A DNA stretch of 64,000 nucleotides, taken from Dendrophyllia cribrosa (taxonomy: Eukaryota > Cnidaria > Anthozoa > Scleractinia > Dendrophylliidae). Each line of letters opens with the position of its first letter. The first letter of the stretch is position 1. The DNA is taken from contig JAJLRJ010000010.1 in NCBI GenBank assembly GCA_024195265.1, forward strand, positions 29,655,176 to 29,719,175, written 5' to 3'. Positions 1 through 12,221 of the stretch are shown here, piece by piece. Below the pieces are notes generated by a model. It saw nothing but the letters and a program-made list of their open reading frames with translations, did not search any database and was not told where the DNA came from. Made by a program: the position numbers and the translations under genes.

Positions 1-552
1 AATTGAACCCCAAAAATCCTATGCTGAAATTTTTGAACCTTTCAAAATACCTAGAAGGGATTAAATGATGAAATAACAAGTTTGGTTGTGCTACTTTTGT
101 ACACTTGACACGATACAGATTTCAATTATTAAATTTAAGTAAAATCACTACATGTGGAACCCATCATTAAAGAGCAGCGAATGGTAAATTTGAAACTTTG
201 CGAGATAAAAAGACGTCTAGCATTTTTTCTATGAGCCAGAGATTTTTTTACTTTTTTTAAGTGTAAGACAGAGACAGAGACTCTGCATGAGAACTGCTAA
301 AAAATAGACCTGTGAAATTTGACTAAACAATTTTTTGAAAGACCATTTGCCATCCCTTCGTAAGTTCACGATCAAACTCTTTAATGTTTTAAACAAACTA
401 CAAACTTTGATCCTGCTTTGATCATTCAACTTTGTTCAAAGAAACTTTGACCATGTAAACTGGCCCTTACAAGAGATTGGACTGTAATATTGAGGACTGA
501 TGCTCAAGGTTATCAGGGTTTTAGTTAATAGGCTAAAGAAACAAGATCATAC

Positions 553-3500
553 CTTAACTGTCTGCATTTCTTGTTTCAGCTTTTCCTAATAAAAGGAAAT
601 TACACAGAAACTTCAATAGAACAGTTCCAACAACTTATTCCTCGCAAAGCGAGGTTTATAAATTTGTCGCGCAGATTCGCGTGGAATTGCGCGTGGATCG
701 CTGTAAGACGATGAAATCTTGGTTTGCCTTTATATATATCGCGTCGGTGTCCTGCAGTTGCTTAGCAACAGAGGAATCGCGACCGCTGACAATGGTGAAG
801 GTTACTACCGGTACTTCATGTAAGCCTATAGGAGCATGTTAAACAAAGATGGCGGATGGTAAACGGTACGTGAATCTACGTTTTTGGTTTCAAAGAAAAC
901 AAAGTGGAACGGCGAAAAGCTTCATACGCAAATCGAGACGCCACCAAAGTTTCGACCGGCGGTGCACCTTCCCCCAAGCTTCGCGAGGTTCTGGGAGACC
1001 ATGTATTTCTAGTGTGTATTTATAAGTTGTGCATTTATACAGTGGTCTTTAAAGGCCTGGCTAAACTAGGAAACATTGTCGCAGAAACATTGTTTCCTGT
1101 AATGTTTCCGGGGTGGCTAAATAAGCGGGAAGCAAACAAAATGTTTTGCTGCCTCGGTGGCTAAACGAGGAAACATTGTTTTGGAAACAAAGGGTCACGC
1201 ATGCGCATTGTTGTATGCTCGCCGGTCCGCTCGCCATTGCTAGGATGTTAGGAAACATTTTTAGTGAGCAGTACTGGAAACTAGTCAACATTGCTTTCAT
1301 GGTGGCTAAACTGGGAAACATACGTTTCAGAAGCAAAATTTGTGTTCGGGAAGCAAAAATGTTTTTAACCTAAAGCAAAACCATTTTCTTGTTTCCGAGC
1401 AGCAAAATTTGTTTCCGCAACATACGTTTCCCGCGGGGCTAAACTGGGAAACTTGCCCCTGCAACAATGTTTCTGCAACAATGTTTCCTAGTTTAGCCAG
1501 GCCTTTAAGTGAGATGTGTGACCTAAAAAGGGTGATAACAATCACATACAAAACATTGTGACATTTCAATTTTCATACCTTTTCCCTTGACAACGACTTG
1601 TCATGTTCATCTAAAAGGATTTTGATTCTTGACTCAAGTTCTTCAATAACTTTTGTTTGCTAAATAATTAAAAGTTGAAAATTAATACTCAAACTTTCCT
1701 TTCTGAACCCCATGAGATCAAATTATTTTTGGAAAAAAGTTTTACTGATTAATATGTATTTTATTTCATGTTCACACCACTCCAAGTCATTTTTTTATCG
1801 AAAAGAGAAGGGCCGTTGAACCTCTTGAGAGCGATGAAGATGGACCCGCCAGGAGAAGGATGGCGAAAGATCAGTAGAGAGTTCAATAGATATCACTACA
1901 AGTCAACTTCACAAGCCAACAACTTCAGCAACTACCACAACTGTTCTATATAGTTTGACCCAGACCATTTTTAAAATGACCCAATTTAAAATGACATGTG
2001 GGACCCACTTTGACTAATTTCTAGATTGAACAATGATGGCCCCCTCTGCCTGCATTTCTGGACATATCTCTAATTTCCCTGATTGGCAATGCATTGTTAA
2101 ACAAGAATCACAATTCATTGTCCCATTATAGAAGTGTCTCATCTGTATCCCTGGTGTCACACTCTCATTCCCATTCATTCATTCATTCATTCATTCATTC
2201 ATTCATTCATTCATTCATTCATTCATTCATTCATTCATTCATTCATTCATTCATTCATTCATTCATTCATTCATTCATTCATTCATTCATTCATTCATTC
2301 ATTCATTCATTCATTCATTCATTCATTCATTCATTCATTCATTCATTCGTTCAAGGCTAGGGGTGTCATCCCAAGGGATGTCCTGCTTTTTTGAGGTGTC
2401 CACTCCGAATGAGGGATGCCCCACCCAAATAGAAGGTATCCAGCTCTACCCTAATGGAAGATAGCCAAATAGGAGGTGTCTCGCACCAATGATGGTGGCC
2501 CACTCTAAACAAGGGTGCTCCACCATAATGGGAAGTGTCCCACTGTGATGAGTGTCTGACCCCAATAAAGGTTGTCCCACCCTGCAGATGAGAGATGCCC
2601 CTTTCAGATAGAGGAGCCCCACCATAAAGAAGGGTACCCAACCTAAAATTAAGGACGTTTGCGCGGAAATCTTCTAACATTGAAATTTTAATAAAACTTT
2701 TGCTACAGCTAGGTAAGGAGTTACTCATGTCAGAAATGCAAAAAAATTGAAGGGTCACCTACTTCGTTTCAGATCTGAAAGGCCACACTAATTTTGAAAA
2801 ATCGGTCTTCCTTACTTGATATGGCCCCAATGTATGTTAGTCTAAAAATATTACAAATGGATCTCTAGAATGGAACTTCCTTAATGCCACATCTTATATG
2901 AGTGGGTCTATTAAGCACATTAAATCAACTGTTGACATCCCGTAAAGTAAACCTAATTTTTAAAGGACAGCATTTGCAAACCTTGACAGTCTCACATTGG
3001 TGGGATTCAATGTTGCATGGGTAGAAAAATGGGAACATTTTAAACTTCCTTCATTGATTTTTTGTTTATTTTTTCACAATCTGTCAAGAATTAGAAAAAA
3101 ACAATTATCTAGTAGCCAAAAAAAGTTTGGGTCACCGACCATCCAAGCGAGTTAAATCTAAGCAAAGTTAATGTAACGGCTAACAGCCCTTTTATGTGCT
3201 TAGATTTCTTCTCTTGCATGCATGCTTGTGCGTGACGTAGCTTGGCATTGCGACATGTATTGCATGCGCAGTAAGGATGCGCATAAAAAATAGCGCAAAC
3301 GTCCTTAAAGGGAGCTGCTCTATTCATATGAGGATGCCCACCCCAATAAGACCTGTTCAATTCTGAGGTGACATTTCTGTCATAAACTTTCTCCTTACCT
3401 CTTCCAGAGCTTGTTCTGCCACTACAGACTTATTTTCCATTTCCTCTTTCTCCTTCATAACTTTCTCTCTTTGTTCTTCTATCTGTGAAACTGTTTCTTT

Positions 3501-6500
3501 TTCTTTTGCTAGACATTCCAGTAACTTAGATCTCTCTTCCTTTTGTTGTTTGAGCTGAAATCAAAGGCCAACATCAAATCTCTCCTTGCCAGACATATTG
3601 ACCCTTTCACACTCAGGGTCAATTATGAAGACATGTAGTGTAGTTCTAACTTTTGAGTCTGTTGACTAAATCCTATGGTGTGACCATTCAAATGAAACCT
3701 CTTCAGCAGTACTTTTGCATGGTACCATTTGTTCTAACTTTTGAGTCTGTGGACGAAATCCTATGGTGTGACAATTCAAATGAAACCTCTTCAGCAGTAC
3801 TTTTGCATGGTACCATTTGTTCTAACTTTTGAGTCTGTTGATAAAATCCTATGGCGTGACCATTCAAATGAAACCACTTCAGCAGTACTTCTGAAATAAA
3901 ACTTAGATTTTTTCTTTAATTTTAAAGTTAAAGAGTTAAGCAACACTCCCTGGCAGATTTTGCAAAATCGTTACCTGTGTTTGCTTTTCCTTTTCAGCTT
4001 GTGCAGCTTTTTCTTGCTCTTTTGTCAAAGCTTCAACTGCTTGTGCTAACTCTTTCTCAAACTGTAACAGCATCTGCAAAACAACTGCAAAGTGACAACA
4101 TGCAACCAAATAACATGTCAATGCCAATGTAAAGACAAGACAAAGAAGTGGGGAAAGTGCTAGCGAAAATATTTTTTTCCCATACAAAAATAGGGATGTA
4201 CCAATAGCCAGTATTTGAGATAGAAGGACCAGTGTAATTTGATGCCTGTCCACAGTCTTTTGGTGCATTTTCTCTTGGGGGTCATACAGAAAATATCCAC
4301 ACCCCACCCCCATACAGAAGGTTTATTTCAGTTGAACCCATGACCCCTCTGGAAATTCCAGTTCAGATTTGTACTTTCCAGGGAGGGGGATGGAAATGAT
4401 TTACATGTAAATTTAGATTTCAAAATAAAAAAAATTATTTTAATTACAGTAGAATCCTCCAAGGGAAACGGAAATTGGTTCGAAAAATTGGGAGTTCGAA
4501 AAATCGAAGGTGGTATTGACTGAAATCAAATCCAAGGGAAACGAGTTTTGGTTAGAATAATCAGTAGTTTCGAAAAATCAAGCATTCGAAAAATCGGGAT
4601 TCCACTGTAATTAAAAGCACTTTACAGTGAGTTTTCAGTACCCTTTTCATAATTGCATAAATTACCTCTTGTTGTCTCTGCTGAGATTGTTCAGCATTTT
4701 CTCTTTCTTCCTTCAGTTGGTTTATGATGGCCACCTTTTCACCTTCATGCTTCTTCCATCCCTCAACAACTTTGGCTAATGTCTGATGCAAAAAGAGGTT
4801 TGAATACCAAGATTTAACCAGTGTGTCAAAAACTGAGGCTGATCCAAACTTTGCCTGTCCTATTTTCTTTTTATTGTGAATCTTGTGTGTTGGACACAAC
4901 ATCTTTTTTTTTCCTTCTTTATCTTGTGAATACACAAAGTGTTGTTATAGCAGCTGAATACAAAATTGACACGATCAATTGGTCAATGGGCTGCTGACAT
5001 TGAGCCTGCAATATGTAATAGTCACCTGTCTTACCCATGGGGACCACGTTGGAGGAAGGGAATGGTGGGAAGTTGGATGCAGGGGGTGGGGGGTCGGTGG
5101 AAATGCCATGGACAGTGGGGGTGGTGGTTAGGGTTAGCTCTTACAGGGTCTTCTCTGATTGGCTGAGAAAACAATAGAACAAACAACACAACAATGGACC
5201 CTAGCCCTGAAAACAATAGAGCTGCGTGATACCCAGGTCCGATGAAATAAGTGGTTCTAAAGAGCTGTGTGGCTACTGGGACAGTGGAGTGTTGGCACAA
5301 AGGAGCCTAATTGCTTTGCCTTGAAAGCTAAATTGAGACCGTTTTAATTTTGTACTGGCCATTTACTGTCAAGAAGTGGTAGAATTATGGATATTTTAGC
5401 TCTAATTAAGCCATCAGGCAAAAATTAAAATGTTTTCGAAGAAAATCCACATTTGCTTGCTTAGTTATTGAGTAATATAATGACACATATATAGCATCTG
5501 TAAGTAATCATGTAATGTTAATGGCACATCTGCATGGAAAATAGGAAAGTAGGACACATCCCTATACAGGTATATGCAGCTCCAATGGGTGTGGTTTTGA
5601 GCCGTTTTGGTATGGGTTTCAATTTAGGTGTGAGGTCTGGAAATGGGTTTCAATTTAATTAGGGTTCAGGTTTAAAAATGGGAATTGATTTTAGGCACCA
5701 GGTCTGAAAAATGGGAAGGAAGTATTACTTAATAGGCCATTTCCGAGTTGTCTTTAGCCTCTCTATCAAAGCGAGGCTAGGTGCGAAACCTTTCATATGA
5801 AAATGAGTTTTCATTCACATGCAAATAAGTTTGAATGAAAACTCATTTTCATATGAAAGGTTTCGCACCTAGCCTCGCTTTGATAGAGAGGCTAAAGGCA
5901 ACTCGGAAATGGCCTATTTGGTTTGTACAAGGTAAATGGTTTGGGGAAATCACATATGTTTTAATCCTGGGGTTCAAATTGAAAACAATCCTACAATACA
6001 ATGTTATAATTATTGCATTCTAACTTTCACAATAAAAGTTCATACTAACATTGTCAAGTTGTCCAATCATTGTATCCTTTTTCCTTTCTGCAGATACAGC
6101 CACTGCTAACTGTTGCTGAACTTCCAAGAGCTGAAAATATACCAAATTGTTTACTATACCAGGCAGAAGATGGTATCCAAAGACTATTAGTGGACTTTAG
6201 ATCGGACTACGAGTACGAGATTGAGTATGAGTACAACTTTTCAAACGTAGTTCGCGTGCTCTAGACAGCCATTTATAACACCAATCTTATAACTAGAATC
6301 TCTTTATCTTTTGGTCAGCAACAGGAAGGACCCAGAGCTCCGGGGATGTGACTAACTTTAAATTCAAAATTCATACTCATACTCAATCTCGTACTCGTAC
6401 TCAAATCTAAAGCTCCCTATTAACTAATATACATGTACATCCTATTCCCTTTGTTTAAATAACTATTTTAAAAGATTTGTCAACATTATTTTCGAGTTGA

Positions 6501-9500
6501 AAAGATGAATAAGCACACTTACTTTTCCATGCAGTTCTTGTATTTGTTGCTCACAATGCTAAGGAAATAATTATAAAATCATTTAATTCCTAATAATTAT
6601 TAATGTACTCTACAAAGTAATAAGAGGATTGATGTACATGTACCATTTGTTTATTTACCTTGTGAATCCAGTGATGATAAATCAAAGAAATCATGATGCA
6701 AAAAGATGTCTATACACTGTAGGTGTACTTTCAGAAAAAACTATCAATATTTAAGGATATGTGGAGTATTTGACCTCTTTTGTCATCCCTACCCTTTGGA
6801 ATTTGACTTGAACTCAAGATTAGCCCCAGGGTGGGAACTTTCCAATGTTTAATTTGATGAGCAGGAGGTAGACTGAAGCAAATGTACTTAAAGGGGATGT
6901 TATTTGCCCAATCAATTTGGTCCGCTATGACCTATATTCTACCCCATATATGCCCATCCTTTCCCTAACTCAGGCTCAACATTGAAGGATGCCTAATGTG
7001 CATGGCAGGCAAGCAGATATATTTAAAGGTCACTAGTCTAGTGGATATCAATTCAGCTGAAAAAATGCATGTCTAACCCTGGTATGAAACCAGGGACCAT
7101 CTGTCAGTCTGGTGAGTAATGTCCAGAGAGGGCCAGACTACTTTATAATAGGCATCACAAAGTGTCCTCATCTATAAAGTAATTCTGTCACATACTACGA
7201 TTATCAGTTGAGTGAGGCACGAGTAAATTTTGGCAACAAAGTTTTTCCATTAAAATTACATTGTTGTCAAGGGCAACTTGCTACGTTTCCAATGGTAACA
7301 GTAAGAAACTGGGCAACATGTTAGTTGGTTTCTCAGAATTTTGTGCACTTTGTTACTGATCATGACGTCGATGACAGACAAGTTACCGTTGGAAACGTAG
7401 CAAGTTGCCCTTGACAACAACGTAATTGTAACGGCAGAACCTTGTTGCTAAACTTCGCTCGTGCCTCACTCAACTGATAATCGTAGTATGAAGTTATATA
7501 AAAATGACAAATAACTCTGTCCAATATAATGCACAAAGTTTGTTAAACAATACTTGCATGCAATCCTGGACATAAGCAAATGTGATGTGACTTTTTTTTG
7601 AGCTGAAAGTATCAACAGCACGGTTTATAACTAACCTTTCTTCTAAATCGTTCCCTCTCCACTTGGTCACGCAAAAGAGAATTTTCAGACAGAAGTGTCT
7701 TGTCACTGCTAACTTTCCCACTAGGAATCGCCTTCAGCTTTCTATCCCCAGAAAATGAGACCATTTGTCTGCCTGATTGATCATGAGATGGCATGACTTG
7801 CTCACCATTTTGAAAATGGACCTTTGATAAATGTATACACAAACATTTGTTACAGTTACACTAAGCTTTATGACAAGATAGCCTTAAAATTGTTCAAGTT
7901 TATTTGACGTTCATAATCCATCCTATCATTGATCTTAGCTTGTTTTTAATTATTAATGATTAAAAAAATGAAAAAATGAGCTACAGGTGGCACACACTGC
8001 CACACAAATAAATAAATATTAAATAAATATTAATGGTTTCCTTTCTCCTCAAAAACTAACCTCCAAATTCCAATTAGATCTGGAAAGTGTCCCCAATTAG
8101 TACTACGTGCTAAATACCTTTGACACTTAAATAAAGTGATTTATTTTTATTTTTATTTGGTGTAATAACCGCTACCATTGCGGCCTTTAATAATAATTAT
8201 TAGTGCCCACTTTGTGGCTTACAGCATATACAGTGTACTTGTAACACTCATGCCAGGTATTTGTGCAACAAAGGATGAGCTTCAGATGCTGAGGAAAGTT
8301 CATGACCAGCTCAAGGAGAATTACCTGTAGTTCTGAATGTGGTGAGGAGTTTGGTAGAAGTCTGTGTAACAATGCTGTTGTGTCCACGCTAAGAACAGAT
8401 TCCTTCTCCCCTTCATTGTCTTGAGTTTCATAATCTGAAAAATGCAAAAAACTTTGTGTAAAGATTAAATACAGTAGACTCTGGTTGCTATTTTAATCTG
8501 GGATGCCAACGTTCTCGCTACTTTAGGACCCCATTAAATTTAGATGACAATTGAACGACTGTGGACTGTATTTTAAACCTTTCATTACTGGTACAAACTG
8601 GGTTGTTTGCAGGCGTCGCTGTGTCGGGAAGAGGGGAGCTGGGGATAGAGGGAAAGAATATCTGCAATAAAGACTCCCATTTGATCATTACTGCGGATGC
8701 TGACAGCTGCAAAATTCCGATCGGCTAATTCACACTGGGCGGTAAATATAGTAAATTCTGGCATGAAGTCAGCCATGTGAAAAGCGTGCGCCAGTGTCTG
8801 ATCGGTGAACATATTGACAGTTGATATAATTCAATCACCAGGAGCCCAGTTCTTATAGCAGGCGTTCCTTCCCATCTCCCCCTCTCCTTTTCCGCGCCCC
8901 CTCCCCCCCCCCCCCCATTTACGCTGGCCATGCAGGCTACCTTGCTAAAAGCTCCTACCTGCAGTTGTAGTGCTTGATGCATGGTTGTAATCTCCCTGAT
9001 CAGAGAACCCTTTACAGTTTTGCAGCATCATGTGAAGATGTCCTCTTACTTGCTCCATTTCCTGAATATCGGCATTTGTGACACTGCTTAAGTCCAGTCC
9101 CTTCTGTTAACACAAGTCATAAGGAAGATACATGTAAGTGTTACCAGTGTAATGCAAGTCATGCCATATACTGTGTCACTTGATAAAGTTTTTAACCAGT
9201 ATTTTTGAAACTTTTTAACATTTTTCTAATAACTCTTAAGTGTTATGCTTCTGTATCAAATGACAGTTTTCCGCCAAATATTGCCAAATGTCACCAAAAT
9301 AATCTAAATTGGATAAAAAGAATCTAAAGAGCAAAATAGAACAATCATTAAGTACCGGTAGTTTGTGAATAAAGTGCAGAATACAAGGATGAATGTACAG
9401 TTCATTAAATTTGATCTCATGGCTTGTCCACGCAGTCAAGTAATCAAAATTGCCATTCCAGTCAAACTTAGGGTTTTTTAGTTGTTATAATAATAATTAT

Positions 9501-10028
9501 CTCTTTTGTTTTTTTTTTCCTTCCTTTTTCAAGACAATAAAGCAAGCAAGCTCCTGGCCATACCCATAAAAGTGCTTCTCCCCCACCTTGTGAAAAGATC
9601 TTTGCTAAAATGTTTGCCAGGATCTTCATGAGATCCACATTGAGTCCTTGGTGATCTTGAAATATCAGTACAGATTAACAGATTTTTCAAAGATCTTTAA
9701 AAACCTTGAAGAATCAATCCAGGCAGATCTAAAAAGATCTTTATATAGATTCTCAAAGATTCTGAAAGGTTTTACAACAAGGCAACTCAAAAGGAGTTGC
9801 GGCGCTGTAAAATGTGAGACATTAAATGATTCTCACCAGATCGGGGTCTTGGCTTGTCATGGAGAATAATCCTCCATTACCCATCTGAGGAGGAGGTGAA
9901 ATGTCTGGAGTTACCGGATTAAACATATGAACATGTTGAGACTTGACATCATCTGCCACTGACATGGTGTATGTCACAGAGGAATCATACGGAAGGGAGG
10001 TTGACGTGGATTGAGGACTGTATTCCAT
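553..10028 (-). CDS. CNTROB: Centrobin homologue, copy 1 (N-terminal 412 codons; 3' part off the left edge)
   Basis: Centrobin is a coiled-coil protein of daughter centrioles needed for centriole duplication and elongation. Eleven coding exons with GT-AG borders and a continuous frame read leftwards: 9837-10028 (ATG), 8959-9103, 8325-8434, 7636-7821, 6523-6558, 6050-6130, 4666-4782, 3975-4073, 3399-3554, 1579-1659 and 553-585. The N-terminal ~210 residues are low-complexity apart from a conserved short helix (EMEQVRGHLHMML). From codon ~207 the protein becomes a Glu/Lys/Gln-rich coiled coil. Family-diagnostic words are RRKHCEQQIQ across the exon 4/5 junction, QQQLAVAVSAERKKDTMI in exon 6 and TLAKVVEGWKKHE in exon 7, all closely matching what I know of vertebrate centrobin. 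The start is the first ATG after a splice acceptor at 10037-10038, so the first exon is noncoding. The gene continues beyond base 1. A MIS12 homologue lies head-to-head with it. Confidence 0.93.
641..1005. repeat. Dispersed GC-rich repeat, copy 1
   Basis: This intronic block (CTCGCAAAGCGAGGT..., then the stretch AAGCTTCGCGAGGTTCTG) reappears at 20552-20635 plus 21541-21716, where a transposon has split it. CpG content is higher than in the flanks. It has no coding potential that I recognise. Confidence 0.55.
1053..1504. mobile_element. TTAA-flanked MITE (piggyBac-like)
   Basis: The 452-bp element starts AGGCCTGGCTAAACTAGGAA and ends with its inverse. Both ends abut TTAA (1049-1052 and 1505-1508). 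Internal sub-repeats around GAAACATTGTTTCC occur several times in both orientations. TTAA target duplication is the piggyBac hallmark; no transposase is present. It lies in a centrobin intron. Confidence 0.8.
2166..2350. repeat. (ATTC)n microsatellite
   Basis: About 46 nearly uninterrupted tetranucleotide units. Overlapping open frames here only encode Phe-Ile-His-Ser repeats and are not genes. It lies in a centrobin intron. Confidence 0.95.
2653..3304. mobile_element. TTAA-flanked MITE family 'GGACGTTTGCGC', copy 1
   Basis: A 652-bp element with inverted ends GGACGTTTGCGC / GCGCAAACGTCC, each bordered by TTAA. A second copy of nearly the same length lies at 44114-44763. The right-hand third (GGGTCACCGACCATCCAAGC onward) is the best conserved part between copies. 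No transposase. Confidence 0.75.
3643..3895. repeat. Dispersed satellite, three ~93-bp units
   Basis: Three tandem units of the motif TTCTAACTTTTGAGTCTGT ... CATTCAAATGAAACCTCTTC ... AGCAGTACTTTTGCATGG. The same family occurs at 20461-20549, 23892-24222 (inverted), 29904-29998 (inverted) and 55621-56172. Confidence 0.85.
4447..4607. mobile_element. TA-flanked Tc1/pogo-like MITE
   Basis: A 161-bp element with termini CAGTAGAATCC and GGGATTCCACTG, flanked by TA on both sides. The interior holds repeated TTCGAAAAAT words. Terminal CAGT plus TA duplication fits Tc1/mariner/pogo. Confidence 0.7.
5735..5914. mobile_element. Near-perfect 180-bp hairpin element
   Basis: GGCCATTTCCGAGTTG at the left is repeated inverted at the right, with arms of about 80 bp pairing through ACCTAGCCTCGC and a short AT-rich centre. 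It is a foldback MITE in a centrobin intron. Confidence 0.8.
6186..6423. mobile_element. Foldback element with (GAGTAC)-type arms
   Basis: TTTAGATCGGACTACGAGTA and onward on the left matches, inverted, CTCGTACTCGTACTCAAATC on the right, around a unique centre. It starts just upstream (on the plus strand) of centrobin exon 6 (6050-6130). Boundaries are approximate. Confidence 0.6.
7191..7490. mobile_element. 300-bp inverted-repeat MITE at the duplication border
   Basis: The ends are perfect inverses (CATACTACGATTATCAGTTG and its complement), and a second inverted block (GGGCAACTTGCTACGTTTCC) lies inside. Base 7491, the first base after the element, is exactly where similarity to the second genomic copy (56173 onward) begins. 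Confidence 0.85.
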
Positions 10029-10300
10029 TGTGGACTCTGCAAGAACACAGATTTAACAAAATGAATATGACTGAAAGAAAGCAAATACAAATGATTTTTT
10101 AAAGCAAAAATGGCATTGTGGAAATCTTTCAATGATCTTGAGGAACTTTAATAAGGATCTCCATATATATACTGGTGTAGATCTTGTTAAGGATCCTCTA
10201 AAATCTTAAATGATCTTGTAGAAATTTTGCACAAATCTGCATCATGCAGGTATTATGATGTTACTATTGCACTACATGTATATGTTTACAGCAAACTCGA

Positions 10301-10606
10301 AAACTCAAACCCCGAAAGGAAGCGGGAAAGTGTAGCTTTAACTATCAGGGCACTGTTCTTTGGAATGGCCTATCAAATGAAATCAAAGCTGAGCCATCTA
10401 TCGCATCCTTTAAAGCCGCCTTATAGTAGTTTTAATCTTAGGTAAACATAGAAAAATCCATTAGTATTGTAATTTTAATTAGAAATTTTTAACATGTTTA
10501 GGTCTTTATAGAGAATATTTAGTATACACAGCTCTCTGGAAGAGCATTTTGTAACTAATGATGGGATACCGTGTTTTTAAATAAAGCTATGATGATGATG
10601 ATGATG
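10301..10606 (+). mobile_element. 3' fragment of a non-LTR retrotransposon (L2/CR1-like)
   Basis: A ~306-bp insertion present here and absent at the matching point of the second copy (~58955). One plus frame reads GTVLWNGLSNEIKAEPSIAS and then a stop, which resembles the C-terminal end of LINE reverse transcriptases common in invertebrates. It ends in AATAAAGC and a (ATG)n tail, a usual 3' end for such LINEs. It is 5'-truncated and dead. Confidence 0.75.
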
Positions 10607-11181
10607 AGAAAGATGTTTACACTGCACGGTACACTTGTTCATATAGCAGGTAGATCTAGAGTATAAGTGAAAGGCCTCTATCCATGCAAATTTTGGAACT
10701 GGCACAATGTGAACACAGCCACGATGTTGAGTGTAAAAAATCTTCAAAGATCTTGTAGAAATCTTGCACAGGTTTTTGTTTGATGTTAAGTCTGATCATA
10801 ATATCTGAAATACTCACGACTGACAAAATTATATGTTCACTGTAGACAGCAATAGGAAAAAACTTGCAGTACAATTTGGATCTGTGCAAGTTTTATACCA
10901 ACTTTATACACTTAGCATCCATAACAAAATTTGCACATTTGCTCCTATCCATACAAATTTTGTTATTATAAATTATGTCTATCTATCCTCCAGGTTCCTG
11001 CAAACATTGTTCAAGATGATAGATCCTGAAGAACTTTGCACAGATTCGACAAAAACTCAAAGATTGTAAGCTTAATCATGCACACAAGTCAAAAATCATG
11101 CAAGACGGAGGACGAATTGTAGCGTGACGCCATCTGATCATTCAAGCAGATTGAATAAAAGCAAAAGAAAAACTGACTTAC

Positions 11182-11240
11182 CAAAATAAAGAGCAACAGA
11201 ATTTATTCTCTCCCTTTGCAAAATGGATAACCGGTGAGTG
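11182..11240 (-). other. CNTROB: Noncoding first exon of centrobin (copy 1)
   Basis: On the minus strand TATTTTG|GTAAGTCAG is a strong splice donor, with no ATG in the preceding ~60 bases. The next acceptor on that strand with a good pyrimidine tract is at 10037, just before the start codon. The upstream limit (transcription start) is not visible. Confidence 0.5.
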
Positions 11241-11677
11241 AAAATCCGTTAAAACGCTATCGATTCGAGCTAAACTACGACCGTTGTGGAAAGCAAACAA
11301 ACATAAAGATCAGAAAAATTTACACTAGTACCAGTCTCTTTTCATGCGACTGTCAAATGAAGTATTCACGGGGAGGGGGTAGACCGGACAAAATCCTTGC
11401 CTACGAATCGTTCTACTTTCTCGTAAAATAATAATCTTTTTAAAAAAATTAAATAGATAACAAGGAGATTAATTTATAAATATGACCTTTATTTTAATCA
11501 TTTTGTAATGGCAATTTCAAGTTTAGTTCAATAAAAAGAAAACCCTGTTTACCCCTCCCCCGGTAAAGTAGTATTTTCCCGTTGTTCTGGCGGGAATTTT
11601 TCTTACATCAAAGCTTCCATCTTGCAAACACGTTCGCCTGGCAATTTTTGTAGGTTTATTTACCGTTGCTGTGGAAC
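11240..11677. promoter_or_regulatory. Divergent CNTROB/MIS12 promoter region, copy A
   Basis: About 440 bp between the presumed centrobin first exon and the MIS12 ATG. It holds an E2F-like sequence GGCGGGAA at 11589-11596 and a CCATCTTG (YY1-like) at 11611-11618. No clear TATA box. Function is inferred from position. Confidence 0.5.
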
Positions 11678-12180
11678 ATGGACCTAAACACCAAAAAGGC
11701 CAGAGAATACGAGTATGAGATTCAGTTCTTCGGATTCACGCCAGACTCGTTCGTAAATGGAGGTAAGCTTTGATATGAAGTCTTTCAGCGATCATCGAAG
11801 ACTGAAGCATGAGCGGCGAAAGCAAAGTAGCCGAGATTGTTTTCTTGTTCTGAATTGCAAACTGTAAGCTTATAAGTTTATATATTTTTAAATAATTCTT
11901 TAGTTTGCAATGCTGTTAACGACTATGTGGTTGACTGCTTCCAAGAACTTGAAAATCTTATCAAAAGCGAGGTAAGTTTCAACTAAATGAAATATCAGCT
12001 TCATATGGTGCTAGTCAGAATATTTAACACAGAAGTTATCGGTCATTCAGCCCCCCCCCCGGCTTCTGTTATTCCCCCCACCCTCCTCCCCAGTTGAAAA
12101 CTCTTCAACATACCCCCTCCCTCTGTCACAATCTTGTCACAATCATGCTCAGAAAACAAGAGTATGCAAGAGGCGGGAGT

Positions 12181-12221
<41 letters not shown>

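Noticed and set aside
2094..2394. Open frames of Phe-Ile-His-Ser repeats
   Set aside because: Direct translation of the (ATTC)n microsatellite, with no codon bias or splice context.
3936..4313. 125-codon frame with apparent membrane segment
   Set aside because: The hydrophobic part is intron read through the acceptor at 4074-4075. The real coding part is centrobin exon 8.
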